A stretch of DNA of 5,153 nucleotides from positions 1 through 5,153 of the forward strand of contig JAOSJP010000022.1 of assembly GCA_027494015.1 (NCBI GenBank). The letters run 5' to 3'. The notes beneath the pieces are model-generated. The model saw nothing but the letters and a program-made list of their open reading frames with translations. It did no database searches and was not told the origin of the DNA. The position numbers were made by a program, and so were the translations under genes. This stretch comes from Anaerolineae bacterium. GTDB lineage: Bacteria; Chloroflexota; Anaerolineae; Aggregatilineales; Aggregatilineaceae. Below, in pieces: positions 1 to 5,153 of the stretch (positions within the stretch are counted from its first letter, which is position 1; every line of letters starts with the position of its first letter).

Positions 1-45
1 CCGTTTCTTCCGGTGATTGTGATCGGCTCTCGTCGTTACGCTAAA

Positions 46-186
46 TCAACACTGTCTGATAGGCCGACCCCCCCCATTGGAGAGGGGGCGGCGGAGGTCC
101 GCGTTAGGTGGGCCGCGCGGGGGTGAGGTAAACCAGGGCGCGGCAGACAGGCGGTGATAAACAATGCGCTCGCGCACGAAGCGCAT
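46..186 (-). CDS. doubtful 47-aa ORF coupled to the hydrolase stop
   Basis: An ATG at 184-186 overlaps the TGA stop of the hydrolase (186-188) as TGATG on the minus strand, the classic arrangement for translational coupling. The ORF begins MRFVRERIVYHRL and ends with a stop at 46-48. The first 13 residues look plausible and are charged, but the rest runs into the C-rich/G-rich patch at 62-130 and becomes rich in Pro, Gly and Arg, as expected of random high-GC sequence. I recognise no domain, signal peptide or membrane segment. It could be a chance ORF, or the remnant of a longer C-terminal gene invaded by a repeat. I list it only because of the start-stop overlap. Confidence 0.15.
   Translation of the reverse strand: MRFVRERIVYHRLSAAPWFTSPPRGPPNADLRRPLSNGGGRPIRQC
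62..130. repeat. GC-rich intergenic repeat-like remnant
   Basis: On the plus strand a run of eight C (68-75) is followed by ATTGGAGA and five G (84-88), then, after about 30 bases, by GCGGGGGTGAGGT (ending near 129). Read on the minus strand this gives ACCTCACCCCC ... CCCCCTCTCCAATGGGG. From memory this resembles dispersed intergenic elements of the form CTCACCCCC-GCCCCCTCTCC-AATGG-GAGAGGGGG seen in Chloroflexota and some other bacteria. C71-75 can pair with G84-88, and a small GCGG/CCGC stem lies at 91-102. Only one copy is present here, so repeat status cannot be shown from the window. It could also act as a weak terminator for the operon, although no T-run follows on the minus strand. Confidence 0.3.
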
Positions 187-1649
187 CAGCGCAGCCGCCA
201 CCGTGCCCCGCCCACCTCCACCCACACGGGGCGCGGCGCTCCCTCTGCCACCAGGATCACCGGCGAGCCTTCCACCACCACCGCGCCGTCTGCGTCGGGC
301 AGTGCGCCGGGCGCTTCCAGCACGTACCACCACCCTTCAACGCCCGGCACGCGAGCGGGCGTTTGCCCGTGCTCCGATCCGAACACGCCCACTCGCGTGG
401 CGAGCATATCCCCGTCCCACGCCGCCACGTGGAAGCGCACCGGGTCAGCCTCGCGCGCCCACATCACGTACACGGTGCGTCCGGGCTGTTCCAGCGTCAC
501 CAGCGAGGAGCGGTCGCTGTAACGCCACTGGGCGCGCAGCGTCCCCTCAAAGGCGCGGATGACCGTGCGATACGCCGCAAAGGCGGGGCGGCGCGTGCCG
601 TCCCAGCGCACCAATCCCCACGGCTCGGTCACGCCCGGCACGAAGTGATCGTCGTACAGCCGGTACACGGCAAAACGCTCAACCCCCGCCGCCAGGCTGA
701 GCGCCGCCGCCTGCACCAGGTAGTCGGCCTGCTGCCGCAGGGTCACGGAAAAGGCCGGGTGGGGCGGCGTTGGCGCGCGCGGGTCGTGCGAGGGGCGGGC
801 GTTCGTCTCCGCCACCCAGACGGGCTTGCCCTGCAGGTTGTAGTGCCACAGCAAGCCCTTCGTCTCGACGATCACATTCCACACGTTGCTCGTGCTGAAG
901 TAAGTGTGCACCATCAGCACGTCGAAGAAGAAGCCGTGTTCGTAGGCTGCGGGGTCCTGTGCCGCCACGTCCAGCAGCCGCTTGAGATAGGGCGCGCGTC
1001 CGGCAGCTTTGTCAGTCCACCAGGCCATCCCCGCCATGTGGATCACCGCGTCCGGGTTGACCGACCTGGCAGCCAGGTAGGCCACCTTGAGCATCTGGTA
1101 ATAGTCTTCGACCTCGCCATCGAACTCGTACCAGCCCAGCTCGCCAGGGCGGATGTCCGGCTCGTTGTAGATGATCCAGCGCCGGATGCCCCACGTCTCT
1201 CCATAGTAGGTCACTGCCCGGCGCACAAACGCCGCCCAGTAGTTGCCCGGATCATCAATCGGCAGGTCGAGGCCGAAGGGCGGCGCGCCTAGCTCGTGGA
1301 TCGCCGAGGCCCAGCGCGGCGTGTTCTTGAGCAGCCCCACCACTTCCCGTCCGCTCTCCTGCGCTGCGCGCAGCCACTCGTCGGGGATCACCTCGGTTCG
1401 GAACTCGTCGGGGCCGTTGGGCTGGAACTGCGCCCACTCGAAGATGATGCGCTCCCAGCCCGCGCCGAGCGCGCGCGCGTCGTCGGGACGGTAATATGCC
1501 TCCACAACGCCAAAGGGGGACGGCCCGGCGCGCGCGGCTTCCGGGGCCGGGCCGCTCGCCAGCGCCGTCCAGGCGGGGATCGTCAGCAGCGCCACGATCA
1601 GCGCGGCGAGCGCGCGGCGGCAAAAGCCAGGATGTGGAAAAGGCGACAT
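186..1649 (-). CDS. secreted glycoside hydrolase, clan GH-A TIM barrel (GH39/GH5-like)
   Basis: Predicted extracellular glycosidase of about 487 aa. The N-terminus has a Sec signal peptide: MSPFPHPGFCRR, then a hydrophobic stretch (residues 13-31) ending in ALA before SG, with no lipobox. The barrel spans roughly residues 45-370. It holds LLKNTPRWAS, then IIYNEPDI with the probable acid/base Glu163 after a conserved Asn, DVLMVHTYFS, and VWVAETN with the probable nucleophile Glu281. The 118-residue spacing and the two motifs fit retaining clan GH-A enzymes and recall GH39 beta-xylosidases. After residue 370 comes a beta-rich tail, probably a beta-sandwich. The ORF extends in frame to a TTG at 1671-1673, but I prefer the ATG at 1647-1649 because it sits directly before the signal peptide; only a weak GGA precedes it. 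The gene follows the DppC-like permease after 75 nt and is probably co-transcribed. Substrate cannot be read from the sequence. A non-catalytic or differently specific GH-A relative is possible. Confidence 0.85.
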   Translation of the reverse strand: MSPFPHPGFCRRALAALIVALLTIPAWTALASGPAPEAARAGPSPFGVVEAYYRPDDARALGAGWERIIFEWAQFQPNGPDEFRTEVIPDEWLRAAQESGREVVGLLKNTPRWASAIHELGAPPFGLDLPIDDPGNYWAAFVRRAVTYYGETWGIRRWIIYNEPDIRPGELGWYEFDGEVEDYYQMLKVAYLAARSVNPDAVIHMAGMAWWTDKAAGRAPYLKRLLDVAAQDPAAYEHGFFFDVLMVHTYFSTSNVWNVIVETKGLLWHYNLQGKPVWVAETNARPSHDPRAPTPPHPAFSVTLRQQADYLVQAAALSLAAGVERFAVYRLYDDHFVPGVTEPWGLVRWDGTRRPAFAAYRTVIRAFEGTLRAQWRYSDRSSLVTLEQPGRTVYVMWAREADPVRFHVAAWDGDMLATRVGVFGSEHGQTPARVPGVEGWWYVLEAPGALPDADGAVVVEGSPVILVAEGAPRPVWVEVGGARWRLR

Positions 1650-1680
1650 GGCTGTTCCGTCGTGTGTGTGCAAAGGCTGT

Positions 1681-1693
1681 CAGCGACTCGCTG
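1681..1693. repeat. 13-nt palindrome between permease and hydrolase genes
   Basis: CAGCGACTCGCTG is a perfect inverted repeat around a central C, able to form a 5-bp stem with an ACT (AGT on the minus strand) loop. It lies in the 75-nt spacer between the DppC-like stop and the hydrolase start. There is no U-run after it on the transcribed strand, so it is not a convincing terminator. It could be a small operator or RNA hairpin, or chance in GC-rich DNA. Confidence 0.2.
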
Positions 1694-1724
1694 CTCTGCG
1701 GGGCAGAATCTTCACCGCAACCGC

Positions 1725-2627
1725 TCAGCGCCGGTAGAGCATGGGGTCAAAGGCGTCGCGCAGCCCATCGCCGACGAAGTTGAAGGCCAGCACAATGATG
1801 CTGATCAGCACGCCGGGCACCGTCCACATCCACCAGGCGGTCAGCATCCAGGCTTTGGCGTCTTCCAGCATATTGCCCAGGCTGGCATCCGGGGGCGGCA
1901 CGCCCAGGCCAATGTAGCTCAGCGCCGACTCGCTCAGGATGGCCGACGGCACCACCAGCGTCGCCGCCACGACAATGGGGGCCAGCGCGTTGGGCAGCAG
2001 GTGAGCCAGTATCATCTGTCGTGGCGACACGCCAATCGCGTGCGCGGCCAGCACAAAATCGCTCTCCTTGAGCGCCAGGAACTCGGCGCGCACCAGCCGT
2101 GCCACATCCATCCAGCTAAAGAAGCCCAGGATCAGGATGATGTTCCAGATGCTCGGCTCCAGAATGGCATTCAGCGCCAGAAACAGGATGAAGCTGGGCA
2201 CTGAGAGGAAGACATCCACCACGCGCATGGACACATTGTCCACCAGCCCGCCCGCGTAACCGGCCAGCGCCCCCACCAGGACACCTACGCCGATGCTGAT
2301 CAGCATAGCCAGGAAGCCCACCCCCAACGACACGCGCATCCCGTACAGCGCGCGCGAAAAAAGGTCGCGGTTGTAATTATCCGTGCCGAAGGGGTGCTCG
2401 GCGCTGGGCGGCTGGGGAGTCCCGCGCGGCACCAGCGGGTTGCGCGGATCAATATCATTGGGATTGTACGGTGCCAGCACCTCGGCGAATAGTGCCGTCG
2501 TTCCCAGCGCGATCAGCAGGGCCAGGCTGAGCACGGCGAGGCGGTGCCGCCGGAAGTTGCGCCAGGTGAGCCGCCACAGGCTCTCCTGGCGGGGCATGCC
2601 GGTAAGCTGAACAGTCTGCTCATTCAT
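1725..2627 (-). CDS. ABC transporter permease, DppC/OppC-like
   Basis: Second inner-membrane subunit of a peptide/nickel/oligosaccharide-class importer, 300 aa, the usual length. A cytoplasmic N-terminal segment with WRNFRRHRLAV (residues 21-33) leads into TM1 (about 29-52). The periplasmic loop ends in HPFGTDNYNRDLFSR (78-92), the family's HPFGTD-x-x-GRD-x-x-SR signature with Asn in place of the usual Gly. Further membrane segments lie near 98-124, 136-153, 158-172, 214-232 and 263-288. The ATPase-contacting EAA loop is at about 180-213 (EFLALKESDFVLAAHAIGVS...HLLPN). YIGLGVPPP (238-246) and the DPMLYRR C-terminus are also typical. The ATG at 2625-2627 overlaps the end of the DppB-like gene by 8 nt (ATGAATGA), with no clear Shine-Dalgarno site, so translation is probably coupled. 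Transported substrate is unknown; the downstream glycosidase makes an oligosaccharide possible. Confidence 0.93.
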   Translation of the reverse strand: MNEQTVQLTGMPRQESLWRLTWRNFRRHRLAVLSLALLIALGTTALFAEVLAPYNPNDIDPRNPLVPRGTPQPPSAEHPFGTDNYNRDLFSRALYGMRVSLGVGFLAMLISIGVGVLVGALAGYAGGLVDNVSMRVVDVFLSVPSFILFLALNAILEPSIWNIILILGFFSWMDVARLVRAEFLALKESDFVLAAHAIGVSPRQMILAHLLPNALAPIVVAATLVVPSAILSESALSYIGLGVPPPDASLGNMLEDAKAWMLTAWWMWTVPGVLISIIVLAFNFVGDGLRDAFDPMLYRR

Positions 2628-3591
2628 AGCGGATGCGCGGGTCTGCCCAGTGGTAAGCGAGATCGGCCAGGAAGTTGCCCAGGACGATGAAGATGGCGGA
2701 GATCATCGTGACGCCCATGATCACCGGGTAATCGCGGCGCAGCGCCGCGTTCACCGCCAGACGCCCCATGCCGGGCCATCCGAACACGTACTCGATGATG
2801 AACGCCCCCGACACAAGCTGTGGAATGGACAGCCCGCCCAGGGTGATCATGGGCAGCAGCGCGTTGCGCAGAGCGTGCAGGCCCAGGACGCGCCGCTCGC
2901 GCGCTCCTTTGGCGCGCGCGGTACGGATATAGTCCTGGGTCAGCACGTTGAGCAGGCTCGAGCGCTGGTAGCGCGCCCAGCGGGCAATGGAGGCCGCGCT
3001 GAGGGCGGTCGCCGGCAAGACGAGATGCTCGGCCACGTCCATCACGGCGCGCAGCCCGCTATACTGCTCGCGCACGTTGTGCATCCCCGTAGACGGCAGC
3101 CAGCGCAGTTCTACGGCGAAGAACTGTATCAGGAACAGGGCCACCACGAACCCCGGCACACTCAACCCCACAAACGACAGGAAGGTGATCACATAGTCCA
3201 GCAGCGTGTAGCGATACACTGCGGACAGAATGCCGACAGGGATCGAGATGACGATGGTCACCAGCAGGGATGTCAGGCCCAGCAGCAACGTGTTGGGCAG
3301 CCGCTCGCCAATCTCGTCCGCGACCGGGCGCCGCCCGGAGAGCGAAAACCCCAGATCGCCCTGGATAGCGTTCACCAGCCAGCGCACGTACTGCACCGGC
3401 AGCGGATCGTCCATCCCCAGGTCTGCGCGCAGCCGCGCCAGGTCTTCGGCGGTGGGCGGCGGCTTGTTCGGGTCAATGTAGACGACCGTCGGATCGCCGG
3501 GCGCAAGCCGGATGATCAGAAAAGCCAGGATAGAGATCCCGATCAGCAGCGGAATCATCTGGACAATGCGGTGCACAAGATAGCGGGTCAT
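2620..3591 (-). CDS. ABC transporter permease, DppB/OppB-like
   Basis: First inner-membrane subunit of the importer, 323 aa, normal for the family. It starts MTRYLVHRIVQMIPLLIGIS, the typical N-terminus with TM1 at about 9-30 followed by RLAPGDP (28-34). The extracytoplasmic region carries LRADLGMDDPLPVQYVRWL (54-72) and GDLGFSLSGRRPV (78-90), both hallmark stretches. Other membrane segments lie near 100-125, 133-160, 187-203, 245-270 and 288-313. The EAA loop is at about 210-247 (DYIRTARAKGARERRVLGLHALRNALLP). The C-terminus has FGWPGMGRLAVNA (270-282), RRDYPV and the family ending LADLAYHWADPRIRYE. The ATG at 3589-3591 is preceded by AGGTGG ten bases upstream. The gene follows the SBP gene after 87 nt containing a strong hairpin, and its last 8 nt overlap the DppC-like start. 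Confidence 0.95.
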   Translation of the reverse strand: MTRYLVHRIVQMIPLLIGISILAFLIIRLAPGDPTVVYIDPNKPPPTAEDLARLRADLGMDDPLPVQYVRWLVNAIQGDLGFSLSGRRPVADEIGERLPNTLLLGLTSLLVTIVISIPVGILSAVYRYTLLDYVITFLSFVGLSVPGFVVALFLIQFFAVELRWLPSTGMHNVREQYSGLRAVMDVAEHLVLPATALSAASIARWARYQRSSLLNVLTQDYIRTARAKGARERRVLGLHALRNALLPMITLGGLSIPQLVSGAFIIEYVFGWPGMGRLAVNAALRRDYPVIMGVTMISAIFIVLGNFLADLAYHWADPRIRYE

Positions 3592-3601
3592 GCCACCACT
3601 G

Positions 3602-3607
3602 CCACCT
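3602..3607 (-). promoter_or_regulatory. Shine-Dalgarno-like site of the DppB-like gene
   Basis: AGGTGG on the minus strand matches AGGAGG at five of six positions and ends ten bases before the ATG at 3589-3591. The spacing is slightly long but usable. It supports that ATG as the start. Confidence 0.45.
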
Positions 3608-3626
3608 GATCAAGATGCGATAGCAA

Positions 3627-3652
3627 GCCGGGGACGATGCTCCGTCCCCGGC
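3627..3652 (-). promoter_or_regulatory. intercistronic stem-loop between SBP and permease genes
   Basis: The plus strand reads GCCGGGGACG, a six-base loop ATGCTC, then CGTCCCCGGC: a perfect 10-bp, very GC-rich stem. It begins 27 nt after the SBP stop and sits about 20 nt before the Shine-Dalgarno-like site of the first permease. On the transcribed strand it is followed by TTGCTATCG rather than a U-run, so it is not a standard intrinsic terminator. Hairpins at this place in SBP-permease operons are known to protect the SBP mRNA 3' end or cause partial termination, which gives more binding protein than permease. That role is inferred here. Confidence 0.6.
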
Positions 3653-3678
3653 AACCTGCGTTGGGCAGAAAACCGCCC

Positions 3679-5153
3679 CTAGTTCTGGTAGATGCGCTCT
3701 GGATGGCGGAAGTTGGTGCCGATGGAGATGTCCAGAATCGCGTCCTCGATGTTGAAGCGGCTGCTGATCACGGCTGGCTCGGTTTGGCGGTAGAGCGGCA
3801 GGGTCGGCAGCTCTTCCCACAGAATGGCCTCGATCTGCTCGTAGAGGGCCATGCGCGTAGCGAAGTCGGACTCGATGCGCGCCTGCTCGAAGAGGGCGTT
3901 CACCTCTTCGTTGCGATAGTTCGGGATATTGGGGCCGAGCGCGTCGGTCCACATGTAGAAGTTGGCGTAGCTGTTGGGTTCGGGGCCGATGACGCTCCAG
4001 CCGGAGGTCATGACCTCGAAGGGTTTGTCCACCTTGCGTTCCTGGTAGATTTGCTCGACCATGGTCGAGAGATCGCGCAGCTCAAGCTCCGTCTGAACTC
4101 CGATGTCCGTCCAGAAGGCTTGCACGGCCACGGCGAACTTCGAGTAGTCGCGGAAGCCGCCGGCGAATGAGAGGATGGTGATCACCCACGGCTCGCCATT
4201 GACATCGCGGAGGCCATCGCCATCGGTGTCGCTGATGCCCGCCTCGTCCAGCAACTGCCCGGCCCTTTCGGGATCGTAGTCATAGCCGCCCAGCTTGTCC
4301 TGGCGATAGAAGGGCACTGTGTGGTCGAAGTGCGAGTTGTGCACCACGCCATACCCCTGGCGCGCGATGTCCACGACCGCCTGCCGGTCAATGGCGATCA
4401 TCAGCGCCTGGCGCACGCGCACATCCTGGAACTTGGGATTGGCCAGATTGAAGAACATCTGGAACAGGCTGTCCTGCTCGGCCACAGAGACGGTGAAATC
4501 GGGGTTGTTCTCCAGGGCTGCCACCGACGCGCCCGGCACACCAGGCAGGAAGTCCACTTCGCCGGTCTGCAGCGCCGCCACCTGCGCCTGCTCGTCGGGG
4601 ATGATGCGGAAGATCAGGCGGTCAATGCACGGACGGCCCCGGAAGTAGTTCTCGTTCGCTTCCAGGACGATGCTCTCGGCGGTGTTCCATTCGACGATCT
4701 TGAACGGCCCAGAGCCGATGGGAGCGCGGTTGAAGGGGCCTTCGCGCAGGTCCTGCCCCTCAAGGGCGTGCTTGGGCACAATCGGCACGCTGATATCGGT
4801 GAAGAAGGAGGCATTCGGCGCGTTGAGGGTGGCCACCACCGTGTAGCTGTCCACCGCTTCGAACTGGATCGGCTCGCCGCCCTGCATGAAGCGAGGCCGG
4901 AACGGCGCAATGTCTTCCTCGGAGGTCTGGATGGTCTGGAAGGTGTGAGACCACGTCCTCAGCCGTCAGTTCCTGGCCGTCGTGCCACAGAACGCCCTGG
5001 AGCTTTCGGCCAGGTCACCTTTGATCTCGGTGCCCCAGTTCTCGCCGCCCAATGTCAGAGGGTTGAAGATGAATGAGAGGACCGATACCGATGCGCCATC
5101 GTTGGCGTAGATGCCGTTCAGGCTCACGGGGTCGTCCGTGATGGCGGTGATGA
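3679..5153 (-). CDS. ABC transporter substrate-binding protein, family 5 (OppA/DppA-like); 5' part frame-disrupted and cut by window edge
   Basis: Extracytoplasmic binding protein that delivers peptides or oligosaccharides to the two downstream permeases. The intact portion (3679-4944) holds family 5 hallmarks: RAPIGSGPFKIVEWN (about 4690-4735), RIIPDEQAQVAALQTGEVDFLPGV, DVRVRQALMIAIDR, YDYDPERAGQLLDEAG, a DTDGDGLRD loop (4204-4230), and a C-terminus ending RIYQN. The first in-frame ATG (4885-4887) is internal, not the true start: homologous sequence continues upstream as FTFQ-type residues to 4944, then only in another frame as KLQGVLWHDGQELTAEDVV (4949-5005), then back in the original frame as ITAITDDPVSLNG ... 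GDLAES (5002-5151). The reading frame without these shifts meets TGA at 4966-4968. About a dozen residues normally lying between LAES and the WHDGQ region are missing. The signal peptide lies beyond the right edge. It is either a pseudogene or a good gene damaged by sequencing or assembly errors close to a contig end; the 3' portion is otherwise undamaged. Confidence 0.88.
4945..4948 (-). other. probable single-base insertion (frameshift) in the SBP gene
   Basis: The minus strand reads GTG GTC, then the four bases TCAC, then ACC TTC CAG. Family members have VVxTF at this point, so three bases are expected instead of four. Dropping the extra C (complement of 4947) would give GTC TAC ACC, that is VVYTF, and would join the upstream and downstream frames. 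Confidence 0.65.
4999..5008 (-). other. probable internal deletion junction in the SBP gene
   Basis: Upstream sequence reads GDLAES in one frame; the next recognisable block, KLQGVLWHDGQ, follows immediately in another frame. Family 5 proteins normally have a segment of the type W-E-x-S-x-D-G-x-x-x-x-F between these two. The join lies within AAGCT (minus strand, 5001-5005), which is read as part of E-S on one side and K-L on the other. Confidence 0.55.

Noticed and set aside
68..88. Intrinsic terminator for the operon
   Set aside because: The C/G stem is only about five pairs and no T-run follows on the transcribed strand, so it is not supported as a classical terminator.
363..1292. Long plus-strand ORF opposite the hydrolase gene
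   Set aside because: It is antisense to a well-supported gene; its composition (rich in Arg, His, Gly, Val) is the usual shadow of high-GC coding DNA and it has no recognisable motif.
1296..2204. Plus-strand ORF across the hydrolase 5' end and the DppC-like gene
   Set aside because: It spans two minus-strand genes and their spacer; Gln/His/Arg-rich translation with no domain.
2650..3609. Plus-strand ORF covering almost the whole DppB-like gene
   Set aside because: Antisense shadow; the opposite strand has full-length permease homology with all family signatures.
3473..3952. Minus-strand ORF of 159 codons bridging the SBP end and the permease start
   Set aside because: It is an alternative frame over two confirmed genes and the hairpin spacer, with low-complexity Arg/Pro-rich content.
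4760..4954. Minus-strand ORF starting at a GTG inside the SBP gene
   Set aside because: It only continues the wrong frame past the probable one-base insertion; family homology stops at VV and resumes in the other frame.
4321..5076. Plus-strand ORF opposite the SBP gene, open through the disrupted region
   Set aside because: The minus strand carries clear family 5 SBP blocks in this region; the plus-strand translation shows no domain.
1..5153. CRISPR array, tRNA, rRNA or transposase
   Set aside because: No regularly spaced repeats, no cloverleaf-like segment, no rRNA-like sequence and no transposase-like reading frame were seen on either strand by eye.

Overview
The window is GC-rich and every convincing gene lies on the minus strand, so transcription runs from high to low coordinates. 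The layout is that of a solute-import operon: an extracellular substrate-binding protein (SBP, family 5, OppA/DppA type), then two inner-membrane permeases (DppB-like and DppC-like, overlapping by 8 nt), then a secreted TIM-barrel glycoside hydrolase. The GC content, the style of the family 5 SBP (with a DxDxDG loop), the secreted clan GH-A-like hydrolase and a C-rich/G-rich intergenic repeat remnant of the type CCTCACCCCC...CCCTCTCCAATGG all suggest a member of the Chloroflexota (Anaerolineae-like). This is an inference from composition and style, not a database result.

Region by region: 1-185 is non-coding or nearly so, with a GC-rich repeat-like patch and a doubtful small ORF that overlaps the hydrolase stop as TGATG. 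186-1649 encodes the exported glycoside hydrolase. 1650-1724 is a short spacer holding a small palindrome. 1725-2627 encodes the DppC-like permease and 2620-3591 the DppB-like permease. 3592-3678 is a spacer with a strong 10-bp stem-loop, followed by a Shine-Dalgarno-like site for the first permease. 3679 to the right edge encodes the SBP, whose 5' part is broken: homology to the family continues to the window edge, but only by changing frame twice and skipping a block that the family normally has.

Functional reading: the SBP captures a peptide or oligosaccharide outside the membrane, the two permeases form the channel, and the hydrolase trims a glycan outside the cell. No ATPase gene (DppD/DppF type) is present in the window. 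The position normally expected to hold the ATPases is taken by the hydrolase, which hints that the transporter may carry oligosaccharides rather than peptides. That is a hypothesis from gene order only.

I see no clear previously undescribed system here. The points most worth checking are the broken SBP 5' region (real lesion or assembly error near a contig end), the intercistronic hairpin, and the hydrolase-transporter association.
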